Below, piece by piece: positions 11,557 through 21,751 of a DNA stretch of 64,000 nt. The position numbers and the translations under genes are program-made. Under the pieces are notes generated by a model, which saw only the letters and a program-made list of their open reading frames with translations, had not been told where the DNA came from and searched no databases. The number at the start of each line of letters is the position of its first letter. Position 1 is the stretch's first letter. Origin of the DNA: Piezodorus guildinii (taxonomy: Eukaryota > Arthropoda > Insecta > Hemiptera > Pentatomidae); the NCBI GenBank assembly GCA_023052935.1, contig CM041293.1, forward strand, positions 176,691,600 to 176,755,599, given 5' to 3'.

Positions 11557-12207
11557 AGCATGATATTTTTTTATCAAAGTAGAAAATCAACATTAATTGG
11601 ATATTGTGCCATTAATAAGTTTATTGATTATTTCGTTTTGTTTTAACAAATCTTTTCAGAATTACATTTTCACTAAACTCGTAATGATTTGGGTATTATT
11701 GCAGGATCTTTTTTATTAAGAGCGGCGTGTCAAGCATATAATTAAACTTATATTTTTTTTATAATTTTATTTTTATTTGTTGCTACTTGGGAAGTATAAT
11801 AATGGTACCTTATTACTGTCAGTTGTATGCTGACATATCTTGTAACATTTAAATGTTTTTAATGAATATATATTATTTTTTTCATATCTTCACTTTTATA
11901 TGCTATAGGACCTGTAGGTATTCCAGGCATGCCAACTCAATATTACACAATCCCGCTTCTATATCAGTGAGATAACGTTCGATGACTTGAAACATCAACA
12001 TATCGATTGTTCTTGCTTGATCGATATGATAACCTGGCCATATGTTACCCTGGCAACTTGGATACAAAGTTAATTTAACTTATCTATAAATGTTTTATGT
12101 TAAGGGTCGTGTCAATATATATTTAACGTCACTTGTATGCTAAATTTTTCTATGTTTTATAATGGAGATATTTTTCATCCTTTTTTACCGAGCAGTAACT
12201 TGCTTTT
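11557..12207. other. Unassigned AT-rich DNA
   Basis: No family repeat is recognised. A short frame after an AG at 11909 reads GPVGIPGMPTQYYTIPLLYQ and stops. I could not support it as an exon. Confidence 0.35.
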
Positions 12208-12709
12208 TACTTTCACTTACCTTCACGTATTGCGAAAGTGAAAATTTTTTAATTCCAATTTTCATCGGATATCTACGTTTACGGCCCCCTGACTCGGAAT
12301 AACAAAGTCCCGGAAAAGGGTGTGTGTGTGGTATGTCTAACACGAAAACGATAAGTTTTATAAATCCAAAATTTAATCTTTTAAAAGGGTATATGCCTTA
12401 GATATGACAGCAACTTTTTCGTCAAAATCGGCCAACCGGAAGTGCTACTTTATGCATCTTGCACTTTTTTGCGACTTTTTCGAAAACAGCTCCAACGTAT
12501 TTTGATTAAAGTCTCTATTTCGATTTCGATATGAAATTTGATGAGCTTTAATATCGTGTAGGATTCATTTTGATAGATTTAGTCGGCCAGGGCTTTAATG
12601 TTGATATTTTAAATTTTCTTTGTCTAAAGTACGTTTAATTTTGTAGTATCGAAAAGATTGACCCTATCATCTTTTTAGCATTGATGAAAATTCACTATAT
12701 ATAAAAGTA
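12208..12709 (-). repeat. Rep-A half copy, hairpin side
   Basis: It begins TACTTTCACTTACCTTCACG and keeps the internal blocks, including a short (GT)n at about 12321. It is cut at 12709 by the TA target of the mariner that follows, and the other half is not found after the mariner. Confidence 0.8.
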
Positions 12710-13631
12710 TCGGGTTGTTTCACATGAAATGTCCGTTTTTATAGTTTCTAAAATACATAAAATTTTGCAGGTCTCTGTTGTTTACTTCCGAATGTTCACA
12801 TATTTAAAGTAAACAGTTACTAATCCTCTACCTTTGTATTATAAACATTAGCTTCCCAATCAATTACCCACTTTTTAGTATACCTCCAGATATGAACATG
12901 GAAACACGCGATTTTCGAGTAATATTTTTGTACGAGTTTAAACTCGGCCGTTCAGCAGCTGAGACCGCTAGAAATATTTGCAAGACGTTTGGGAAAGGGA
13001 GTGTTAATGAATGGACCATTCGCCGTAGGTTTGCCAAGTTTTCAACTGGGGATACCGACTTGCAAAACTTGCCCCGAGGAAGACCTCCGTCTGCAATAGA
13101 CAACGATGTCCTCAAACATACAGTTGAAGGAAACCCCTACCAAGCAGTTAAAGGACTCTCAGCACAACTAAATGCATGTGCATCTACCGTTTCCAGACAT
13201 TTAAAGCGTATTGGGAAAGTAAAAAAGCTCGATACATGGGTACCTCTTGATCTCACTGAGCGGCAGCAAGACCCCATGTTTCAAAACATACCGTGCAAAA
13301 ATTGAAAGAACTGAGCTACGAAGTTCTTCCGCACCCATCATATTCTCCCGACTTGTCTCCAACAGATTACCGCATGTTCAGGAATTTAGAAAACTTCGTC
13401 AAAGGAAAACTTTTTGAAAATGTTGATCAAGTGAAAAGTGCGTTTTCAGATTTTGTTTCACTTCTAAGCTCAGAGTTTTTCATTTCGGGGATAAAAATAT
13501 TGGTGTCACGTTGGGAAAAATGTGTAGAAAACGAAGGTAAATACTTGGAATAAAATGATCTTGTTTTCATATCTTATTTTTAATAAAAATCCTTTACCTT
13601 GAAAACGGACATTTCATGTGACACAACCCAA
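12710..13631 (+). mobile_element. Non-autonomous mariner, best-preserved copy
   Basis: The 922 bp element has inverted termini (TCGGGTTGTTTCACATGAAA and complement) and TA duplications at 12708-12709 and 13632-13633. It is the longest copy of the family and defines the shared internal deletion. Confidence 0.92.
12892..13553 (+). pseudogene. Mariner transposase with catalytic core deleted
   Basis: Frame 12892-13305 gives 137 residues: MNMETRDFRVIFLYEFKLG, the first helix-turn-helix, the PRGRPPS linker (the GRPR-like minor-groove motif), a second HTH ending LKRIGKVKKLD, and WVPLDLTERQQ (the WVPHEL-type motif). The reading then jumps to MFQNIPCKN and stops. A second frame (13293-13553) encodes the C-terminus, with VLPHPSYSPDLSPTDYRMF, the third-Asp region, and ends GKYLE. 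A mariner transposase is about 345 residues; here roughly 100 residues carrying the first two catalytic Asp are missing. DNA binding might survive but catalysis cannot. Confidence 0.88.
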
Positions 13632-13633
13632 TA

Positions 13634-14086
13634 GATATTCCACATATAATGCTAAACACTACACAACGGGTGACACCTATTTAGTATATGTTATAGTACT
13701 TCACACTAAACATTATCTCAACGATTTTGAAAAAAAATTAATACGTCACTGCCTTATGGTGCGATAGTTCTACCGTGACAGTGAATTATGTTGATAGTGA
13801 GACTATTATAGTGTTAACACGGTGGTTGTGGACGACTTTCACAAGAATTATCACTGTTAAAACGGGCCTTTACTTTCAAAAACTTGGTAATTTGTGTCGG
13901 TGACTTGGCCACACACCTTTCGGTCTAGACATATTGTGGCAGAAATGAGCCGATAATGGTCCCAACTACGTCGCATGGCAGGGAAAGTCTGTTATTATCG
14001 CGATAGGCGGCACACCACTTACCTTAATACGATAGTCTTCACTTTATTATTTCTTGTCATCTTTAGAACAATTAGTAAATTTCAGA
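13634..14086. other. Unassigned DNA
   Basis: Slightly less AT-rich than its surroundings, with several short palindromic words. No repeat family or reading frame is supported. Confidence 0.35.
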
Positions 14087-14319
14087 AGGAATCTGGGTGG
14101 TCTAGTGGGTAGAGCACTAGGCTACAGTCCTAAGGGTCCTGGGTTCGAATACCGCCTGAGACAATATTATTAAATTTGTTATATCAGTCGTGGGGTAGGG
14201 AGACAGCATCCCGCGTTGCCTGGCAATCTGATAATGATTATGAGTTCGAGTCTCGTTATCTTTTAAATCAGGCATTAATCTCCCGCCCTGACCATCTGGC
14301 TGTAGAAAACCGAGGTAAT
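14087..14319 (+). mobile_element. SINE-2 (tRNA-derived)
   Basis: The head has box A-like GGTCTAGTGGGTAGAGCAC and box B GGGTTCGAATAC at tRNA spacing, but it cannot fold with a proper acceptor stem. The same head occurs at 18366-18710, so this is a repeat and not a tRNA gene. Confidence 0.7.
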
Positions 14320-14630
14320 CAGGGTGTCTAGCAACAGGGAAAAGTCAGGAAACTTGTAGTTTGGTCAGGGAAAATCGTCCCTAGATAACATCGTTTCTTC
14401 TTCACTCAAACAAAAGTTCCAATATGTCTACTTATTGATTCAAACATTAAATAAAAGCCCTTAAAGTTTATTTGGATAAATTGGCTGTAAATAAATTTAT
14501 AGTCAGATTTGTAAATATTGATTATTACTAACAGCAGTATCCAAGCTCATCATAATTCATTGGTAAGTCAACTTAAACAACTACGGTTTCAGCCGGTGTC
14601 TTGTAGAGATAGTTAATCTTATCGTTCAGT

Positions 14631-14800
14631 AATATAATAATAATAATATTTATTTGTTTTCGGGGTAATCCCCATACAAAAGGAGTTGGTCAGTACAGTT
14701 CATATGTTATAAATACAAAAATAAAAAACAACTGGAGATTATTCACTGGCATTGTGAATATACAATAAACAAATAAAGCGTGTTTTTTTAAAATCAAATA
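14631..14800 (-). mobile_element. LINE 3' end with hairpin and (TTA)n tail
   Basis: On the minus strand a small hairpin (GGGGATTACCCC) is followed by GAAAACAAATAAATA and a run of TTA units. The same layout closes the LINE at 32500-33326. No coding sequence remains. Confidence 0.55.
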
Positions 14801-15059
14801 CAAAAATGAAAAAACAAACAAAAAAAGCACACATACAAAACAGAAAAAAGAACAATTGAGGAATTTAAAGTTATCCTTAGTGAAAATATAAATGTTTCAA
14901 ATTTATAATATTGTGCAAATTATTCTAAACAATGCTAATCACTATTACAAGTAAAAGAAAAAACAAATAAACACAGTAATCTCGCTTCACTAATAGTAAT
15001 TTTGATGAAAATTTAAAGAGGCATTAACCGGAAAATCTATATCATGAACTTCATTCATT

Positions 15060-15695
15060 TTTTTTTTTTTTTTTTTTTTTTTTGGGCGCGAAAAGGCCTC
15101 AAAGACCACGCGAATATCATGTACAGGTTTACTTCCTCGACTTCCTTCTCTTCCATACTTCCCTCATGAGCTCCGCATGTTTGCGCTTTCTTTCCTCCGA
15201 CCACGCATAATCCCTTTTTTGGCGTTCTTTGACCACGAAGACCTTTATATTATTCAGCGAACTTCTGTAGGTCTCTCTATCCCCACAGTCTGAATCCGTC
15301 AGTCCTGCTGAATCCATGTCGACCCTGATCTGCATGAAAAAACCAGTCGTGTTCTTGCGCTGGTGGAATCGTCGGAAGATTTCCCGGTTTAACCTTTGAG
15401 GGCTCATCCTCATCATGTGCCCATAGAATTCGAGCCTTCTTACCCTGATGTCGATCTCCAGGCTTTTGTTCTCCGCTTATATTTCTTTGTTGGACTTCTT
15501 GTTGGGTTCTTCGGGTGTCTTGTTGGGCCCATAGATCTTCCTAGGGAGGCAGGAGGTCTCTGTCCCATAGAGTATCACGGGTTTGATAACGGTGTTATAA
15601 TGTCGGACTTTGGCTTTGATGGATAGGTTCTTTTTGTTGTAGAAGTTCTTGAGGTCGAAATACAAGCTCTCCAATTTTGCGACTTTTCCCTTCAT
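15060..15695 (-). pseudogene. LINE-C 3' fragment with poly(A)
   Basis: Minus-strand frames encode the end of a reverse transcriptase ORF. YNTVIKPVILYGTET is the widespread post-RT motif, then after a break come GHMMRMSPQRLNREIFRRF and an Arg/Lys-rich C-terminus ending MREVWKRRKSRK. The tail is a 24-base T run on the plus strand at 15060-15083, which is poly(A) on the coding strand. A relative lies at 22862-23274. The element is 5' truncated and carries at least one frame break near 15475. Confidence 0.78.
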
Positions 15696-15902
15696 TCATT
15701 TATTATAAATGACCTAATTTTTAAACTACCCTCGTTCAGTAATAAGTCATTACATATATTTTTAATCTAGTATACCATATTAATTATAATTATTCTTTTT
15801 TTTTTGTCGATTTTCACCGATATTTGGCCATGTAAACATGTTACTTTCTTACAATATGGAAAAGTCAGGGAACCTCTTTGAGGCGATTTGCTAGACACCC
15901 TG

Positions 15903-16425
15903 CAAATGAAAGCTTATTAAATACTTGATGATTTACTTTCTAACGATAATCTTCATAGGATGAGCCGTTTCCATGGTAATAACCATAATTTTGTTAGAAA
16001 AGAGTGATATTCCCTTTCTGAATGGCCGCCATTTTGAATCCACCGGTTTTGAGCTGGCTGACGTGTATTTTTTGGTTTACGATTTAGATGCTTTCCATAA
16101 AACATACTCAAATTTTTCGGTATAATGGGTTGCATTTTTCGTTGCTGGTTCACGAACTAATATATATGGCAGCGATTCGGACCAGCCTGATAGATAGCCC
16201 TTATCGCAAGACACACGAGCGGACGAAAAATGATTGCCCACGTCCTGTCCTTTATCTCTACAGCCTTGACCTAGAGTGGGTGTCTGCATCGGTTCTTTTT
16301 TTGGAACTGTTTAGACTTATAGTAGCTGTTACTTTTTCTTGGGGAACTGCTTTAACTTATTGTTGCAATCTGTTTTGGAACCAGAGTCTTTTTAATTTCA
16401 TCTAACTATAGAAAAAAAAAATAAA
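15903..16425. other. Unassigned DNA
   Basis: Overlapping short frames on both strands lack any match I recognise. No repeat family is seen. Confidence 0.35.
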
Positions 16426-16962
16426 ATAGCATGGGGGTTAGCATAACAGCGTACTATGCCAAAGGTCTCGGGTTCAAACCCGCAGGTAGCCCTAGGATTT
16501 TTTAATGGGAGTAATAAATCCTTAGTTATGCCGTCCTTCGGAGAGGACGTTAAAAGGTGGTCCCGAGCCTCTGTGATGTCAGGTACTCCTTAAAGATCCA
16601 TATCTTGATTAAACCTGGATAGACAAAATTTTGGACTCCCACTTTAGCATCGTCCTGTTAGCCACTGCAGCATAAAGGGACGTTAAATAAATATACAAAC
16701 AAACAAACAAACGAAAAAAAAAGCTGAAACTTATTACAAGATGTTTAGAGCCGTTTTCAAGGATATCGTAAAATTGTGCAAGTTATGTGGTAAAATCATT
16801 TGAAAAATTCTAAATGGTCCCTATTTTACAGCCAATAAAATAATACCTAAAAGAGGTCACCAGTGCTTTAGCGGTTAATATAACAGGCTTCAATGCACAA
16901 GGTCGCGGGTTCAAACCCGTCAGATGGCCCAAGGATTTTTAAAGGGTGCAAAGGATTGCATA
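16426..16962 (+). mobile_element. SINE-1 dimer joined by a LINE-like linker
   Basis: A first SINE-1 (16426-16705, B box GGTTCAAACCC at about 16470) ends in (AAAC)n. A linker of about 145 bp follows, then a second SINE-1 head (AAGAGGTCACCAG, B box GGTTCAAACCC at about 16908) that is truncated near 16962. The same head-linker-head order forms the repeat unit of the array at 41424-44800, so this is an independent, dispersed copy of the composite. Confidence 0.85.
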
Positions 16963-17012
16963 ATCTCTAACCTTCAACTTAACTACAAAAGGCTCATCTA
17001 TATCACCATCAT
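16963..17012 (+). pseudogene. Jockey-A LINE fragment, left of the RTE insertion
   Basis: The sequence ACAAAAGGCTCATCTATATC matches Jockey-A at 23645-23664. It continues at 17769 after the RTE insertion. Confidence 0.75.
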
Positions 17013-17755
17013 ATTATTATTATATGATGGTGATATAGATGAGCCTTTTGTAGTTAAGTGGAAAGTTAGAGATTATGCAATCCTTTGCACCCTTTAAAAA
17101 TCCTCGGACCAAAAACCGATAAAGAAATAGCACTCGAATTATATACCGATAAGACGAAATATATGATTAGTAGCAGAAACGGTGGCGATTTTGGTGATAT
17201 TGATGTATCAGGGTATACTTTTGAAAACGTAGAGAAATTCAAGTATTTAGGTTCAATTATAACTAGAAAAAATGAAATCCAGGAAGAAATAAAGTACCGG
17301 TTAAAGGTGGGTAATGCGTGTTATTATTCAGTTGCTAAGTTACTTAGTTCGCGGCTTCTATCTAAAAACTTAAAGATTAAAGGTATTAAAGGTACTGCGT
17401 AACATATTTGGTCCGAAGAGAGATGAGACCACTGGGGAGTTTAGAAGGTTGCACAACGCGGAATTGGGGAACTTGTATCCTGTGAATATAATTGAGCTGA
17501 TTGCATCGCGGAGACTCAAATGGGCGAGTAAAGTTGTTGGGCTCGATGACGAGCGGATTCCGAGAAAGTTGGTATTTGCTGATCCGACTAGTAGGCGTCC
17601 GAAAGGTAGGCCGAGGCGTAGATGGGAGGATTGCGTTAAGGCTGATCTCGGGAGCTTGGGATTCATTGGTGAACATTGGACGAGTTTGTGTAGGCAGAAT
17701 TTGGTGGTATCGGCATCGAAACTTCGGGTTCGCTAAGCCTATTATTATTATTATT
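17013..17755 (+). mobile_element. RTE-A insertion with inverted copy of its own flank
   Basis: The insertion is bounded by the 13 bp duplication ATATCACCATCAT (17000-17012 and 17756-17768). It ends in (ATT)n, as RTE-type LINEs do. Its first 95 bases or so (to about 17110) are a near-perfect inverted copy of the flanking 16926-17012, and RTE sequence begins only after that. This fits a template switch during target-primed reverse transcription. Confidence 0.85.
17111..17736 (+). pseudogene. RTE-A reverse transcriptase C-terminus, frameshifted
   Basis: Frame 17085-17402 gives YTDKTKYMISSRNG, FENVEKFKYLGSIIT and CYYSVAKLLSSRLLSKNLK, the RT thumb region. A shift near 17385 leads to LIASRRLKWASKVVGLDDE, then GRPRRRWEDCVKADL and VVSASKLRVR before the stop, the typical C-terminus of this LINE group. 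The YGSETW-like block is missing at the shift point. A second copy lies in the Helitron at 61440-61990. Confidence 0.82.
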
Positions 17756-17768
17756 ATATCACCATCAT

Positions 17769-17885
17769 AAGGCCTATTTGGACGTACGGAGTTGAGCTTT
17801 GGGGCTCTACTGAACCATCAAATTCTTCCCGTATTCATTCCTTACAATCCAAAATCCTTTGAAAAATTTCCAGTTTCGTCGCGTG
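17769..17885 (+). pseudogene. Jockey-A LINE fragment, right of the RTE insertion
   Basis: It continues the Jockey-A frame (RPIWTYGVELWGSTEPSNSS) interrupted at 17012, and ends after AAAATCCTTTGAAAAATTTC. Confidence 0.75.
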
Positions 17886-18331
17886 GTTTTGAAGAAGTTA
17901 ACGGAAACCAAGGATCCAAATATCAAGCATAAGAGAAGATAACTAACGTATAAATTCTATTAACTGATAGAGAAAATTCTAGTTAATCTGATACGGAAAC
18001 TGCACCTCACTAGAATACTAATCGCCGTTGCTCATGCAATTAGAAATGATCTTGCATATTTCAAGGTAACTGCAGTTTTCCCACTACCTTGATCGTCTGG
18101 GCCAAAATCTCAACCCCAGCCAGTGAATCAATGTACTCTTATGCGTAATATTTAATGTCCTTTGTATGAAACAGGGATCGACTACTTAAATATATCAGTT
18201 TTGTTCTAAAATAACAGGTATCCTATATCTTTTTTTTTTTTTCCATTAATGAATGGCATTTGCATATACCATATAGCAATTTAATATATTGTATTTTATT
18301 AGTAAAAACAATTGTTGATTGATTTTAAATA
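17886..18331. other. Unassigned DNA
   Basis: No feature is supported. A poly(T) run lies at 18231-18241. Confidence 0.35.
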
Positions 18332-18904
18332 TTTATTACTTTCACTTACCTATATATGAAATATAAGCGAGCGGTGTAGTCTAGTGGATAGAGCGCTAGT
18401 CTACTGTGCTCCGGGTCCTGGGTTCGAATCCCGGTTATGACGGAATATATATTATTAGTGGGTTCGAATCCCGGTTATGACGGAATATTATTCTGTTATT
18501 TCGGCCTGGGGGCGATCCTGGGGTATTGAGATCCTCCTGGTGTTGACCCAGCCTTGGGTGGGTTCTCAAAAATGAGGGAAAAAACATGGCGGCTGAGCGT
18601 GATCTCGGCCGAATCATCTCATTACACGGCCGTTGGTCTTGAAACAGTACGAATCTCTATATGTACTGAGCCAAATGGATTGTAGTGGCACAGGATTTTT
18701 TTTTTTTTTTAAATATATAGTAAGAGAAAGTATTGCGATCGTGAAAGGTTTCGAATTATACAAGTTTTAGGGTCTCCTGAGTCCAAATAACCAAGTCCCG
18801 AAAAAAGCTCAGTGTGTGTGATAAGTGTAGCGCACTTTAGGACAGCTGTACGCCCGAGATTTTACAGCAACTTTTTCATCATAATCGGTTCTAACGATTG
18901 TGCC
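18332..18904 (-). repeat. Rep-A hairpin-side piece split by SINE-2
   Basis: The hairpin arm TACTTTCACTTACCTATATA at 18337-18356 resumes at 18711 (AAATATATAGTAAGAGAAAG) after SINE-2. It is cut at about 18905 by SINE-1. The segment 18770-19140 is repeated in inverted orientation at 20975-21680. Confidence 0.75.
18366..18710 (+). mobile_element. SINE-2 with duplicated B box
   Basis: The head carries GGTGTAGTCTAGTGGATAGA (box A) and GGGTTCGAATCCCGG (box B). The B box region, through GACGGAATAT, is repeated about 42 bases later. The body ends in a T-rich run at 18697-18710. Short matching AAATATA flanks suggest insertion into the Rep-A hairpin. It is not a tRNA gene, because the acceptor arms do not pair. 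Confidence 0.75.
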
Positions 18905-19118
18905 CAGTCAAAAACTTTTTCGGTCCTAGGAATTTTCAATAGGAGTAAAAAATCCTCGATAATGTCGTCCTTCGTGGTCTGGAGCCTGTGCGATGTATTC
19001 GTTAAAAATACCTATTCTAATTAAACCTGAATCGGCAAAATTTAGGACTTCTATTGTAGCATCGCCCGATTAGCCAAAGAAGCATTAGGTAACGTTAAAT
19101 TAATGAAGAAAACTCGTT
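18905..19118 (+). mobile_element. SINE-1 lacking its head
   Basis: The body begins at GGTCCTAGGAATTTTCAATA and runs to TAACGTTAAATTAATGAAG. An inverted paralogue with the same SINE/Rep-A joint lies at 21010-21205, so the pair arose by duplication and not by two insertions. Confidence 0.8.
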
Positions 19119-19527
19119 TAATTAATTAATTCCTAAAACCATATTTGATTATCTTCATTACAACTAACTCTAACTGAGTGCAGTCCTACCCCTGTACTTT
19201 GTTTTTTAACGCCGCGTTATTACTGTTAATGATACGTTTTAAGGACGCTGGTTCTCCTTGAAAAAGTTTGAGCGGTCGTTAATAGCTTCAAAAAATTATT
19301 GCAAGGAAAATGCTAAAGACTTCGGGAATAATGTATTGTTTATTTATTAATTTTTTAAATTTTAAGTTTGCTATATTGTTCTTGAATTTTGTACAGACCC
19401 GCAGTGGTTCCTAACTCACTATTTCGGTACAAAACATCGTTATGTACGTTCTTATTATGATATATCTGCCGTCTCACCTACTGTTATGCTACAACTGTCA
19501 AAGAATAATTTATTATTATTATCATTA
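19119..19527. other. Unassigned DNA
   Basis: No feature is supported. Confidence 0.35.
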
Positions 19528-20140
19528 CTTTCACTTACTATATATAGTAAGGGGAAGTATTGCGATCGTGAAAATTTTCGAATTCCAGTTTTCAACGGAA
19601 ATACACGTTTTAGAGTCCCCTGAGTCCAAATAACCAAGTCCCGCAAAAAGGTCTGTGTGTGTGTGGTAACTCCCGGGCGAAAACGGTAAATCCTATGAAA
19701 CTGAAATTTCATATTTAAGACAACTATACGCCCGAGACGTGACAAAACTTTTTTCATCAAAATGAGCTTACCAGAAGAGGCTCTTTATACCATGCATTTT
19801 GCACCTTTTTTCGATTTTCTCGAAAACGGTTCCGACGATTTTGATTAAACTCGTTATATCGGTGTAAAATTTAATGGGCTTTCATATCATGTAGGTTTTA
19901 TTTGGATAAAAATGGTCTGACAGGGCTTAAATGCCGATATTTTAAATTTTCTTCCCCTAAAGTACCTTTCATTTTGTAGATTCAATAATAATAACTAGAT
20001 TACCTTGTTAACGCTGATTAAAAACAGGTAAATATATAAATTGAATAAATTCGATACCCAACTAAAGGAGAAAACAGAAAAAATATTTTTTTTAATGCAA
20101 TTTTTTGTTTTTGAACATAAGAGCAGTAATATACATGTAA
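19528..20140 (-). repeat. Rep-A, hairpin side, left member of an inverted pair
   Basis: It begins ACTTTCACTTACTATATATA with the palindromic hairpin, includes a short (GT)n near 19654, and runs to about TTTGAACATAAGAGCAGTAA. The next copy faces the other way. Confidence 0.85.
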
Positions 20141-20159
20141 ATATTATAAATATAATAAA

Positions 20160-20535
20160 TAATATATTATCAACACACGTCTTTCACTTACCTCAGGTTT
20201 TAAAATCAATTAAACAATTTTCAAATACAGTTAGAGATAAAAATGAGTGAAAACATTAAAGAATTAATTAAATTGAATATATATAGAAACATGTGTTTTA
20301 TTAAAAAAATCCATTATATTATTATCTAAAATAACCACTTAATGGAAGAGATACCACTGGGTATTGTCATCTTTCTCATGCCTGACATGCCCCTATATTG
20401 TAATATATTCCACAGACAATCCACTGATTGTTATATTTATGTATATGACAGATGTGGATAAATAAATAAAGTTATAAAAAAATAATCACTTAGTTTTATC
20501 GGCTTTTTATCACTCTCTATTAACTTTTAAAACCG
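20160..20535 (+). repeat. Rep-A, right member of an inverted pair, split by a LINE tail
   Basis: It starts CAACACACGTCTTTCACTTA and follows the consensus to 20341, resuming at 20480 after a small LINE insertion. It stops near 20535. Confidence 0.8.
20342..20479 (+). mobile_element. Short Jockey-B-like 3' UTR insertion
   Basis: The insertion of about 138 bp is flanked by AAATAACCACTTA (20329-20341) and AAATAATCACTTA (20480-20492). Its sequence (CACTGGGTATTGTCATCTTT, then CATGCCTGACATG) resembles the 3' UTR of the LINE at 1064-1738, and it ends AATAAATAAAGTTATAAAA. It is a very short 5'-truncated retroposed copy. Confidence 0.7.
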
Positions 20536-21009
20536 ATTTTCTGTTAATGATTTACCTGGATCTTTGCATAAGTTACTCTTTGGAATTTACTAATCATAAT
20601 GCCGTGTTATTTTAATATAAAGCTACAAGCGAGCGAAATGCTACCAGTGTAATAAAGGTCCAAGGCCTCTTTGGGAAGATAACAAATCTGACCTCCTCTC
20701 AACTGGGTTTAATGGACGGAATCCATTTGTATCGGGATGGAACCTTTAGGTTATCTTATGCAAAAGGTTAATTGGGCCTGACGATATCCAGAAAGTGAGT
20801 AGCGGAAACTATGCGAGAATCTTACTTCCTTGATCGCGCATAACTGAACGCTCTTGCATAAATTATCATGTTATCTCCCTTTGTTTTTTTAAATTTTGAT
20901 AATTAGTTCAGTGCATTTTGTTTCATATCTCGAAACCCAATAACATTAATTACAATTAACAATTCTTACATTTACAAGAATTAATTAATTTATAATTAAT
21001 TAATTAAAC
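20536..21009. other. Unassigned DNA
   Basis: About 300 bp (20580-20880) are less AT-rich and match no family here. No long frame is present. The last 35 bp belong to the inverted duplication described at 18770-19140. Confidence 0.35.
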
Positions 21010-21205
21010 AAATTGTTTTCATTCATTAAACGTCACTTTATACTTCTTTGGCTATATCGGGCGATGCTATAGTGGAAGTCCTAAATTTTGCCGATTCAGG
21101 TTTAATTAGGATAGGAGGACCACTATTTTACATCCTCTACGAAGGACGGCATCATTACCGAGGATTTTTTACTACTTTTAAAAATTCCTAGGTCCGAACA
21201 AGTTT
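21010..21205 (-). mobile_element. SINE-1 lacking its head, inverted paralogue of 18905-19118
   Basis: The minus strand carries the same truncated SINE-1 and the same joint to Rep-A as 18905. The sequence beyond the tail also matches. Confidence 0.8.
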
Positions 21206-21693
21206 TGGATTGGGAAAAATCGTTAGAGCCGATTATGATGAAAAAGTTGCTGTAACATCTCGGGCGTACAGTGTCCTAAAGTGTACTACACTTTAGGGGT
21301 GGGCATAATCAAATGACGATTATCGGATCATTCGATTATTACGATCATTCGGATTAATCAATTATCAGATTAATCGGTTTGGATAAGCGAATGATCATTC
21401 GAATTTTTTATTTTTTTTTTTCTCATCACAATTCATATCGTGTATCACAATTCATACTAATCATTCGATCATTCCATTCTGAAATCATTCGATTATTTAA
21501 ATCATCGAAGTCCGATCATCCGATTATGACGATCATTCGATTATGCCCACCTCTACTACACTTATCACACCCACAGACACACAGAGCTTTTTTCGGGACT
21601 TGGTCATTTGGTCTCAGGAGACCCTAAAACGTGTATTTCCATCGAAAACTAGAATTCGAAAATTTTTACGATCGCAATACTTTCTCTTACTAT

Positions 21694-21751
<58 letters not shown>

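Larger units (their letters stand above)
14320..15902. mobile_element. hAT-like element bounded by 15 bp TIRs
   Basis: CAGGGTGTCTAGCAA at 14320-14334 is exactly mirrored by TTGCTAGACACCCTG at 15888-15902. CAGGG-type starts are usual for hAT elements. Just inside both ends lies GAAAAGTCAGG in the same direction. No transposase frame is present; the interior holds LINE fragments. The flanking 8-mers do not match, so insertion as a unit is not proven. Confidence 0.5.

Noticed and set aside
11909..11971. Exon-like peptide GPVGIPGMPTQYYTIPLLYQ after an AG
   Set aside because: Only 20 codons before a stop, a weak acceptor and no way to link it to Ack or any other gene.
18366..18440. Possible tRNA gene with good A and B boxes
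   Set aside because: The acceptor ends do not pair, the B box is duplicated, and the sequence continues into a body shared with 14087 and 52402, so it is a SINE head.
21701..21749. (TA)n tract as a possible origin or matrix attachment site
   Set aside because: It is explained by expansion of the Rep-A hairpin loop. Similar tracts occur at other fixed Rep-A positions.
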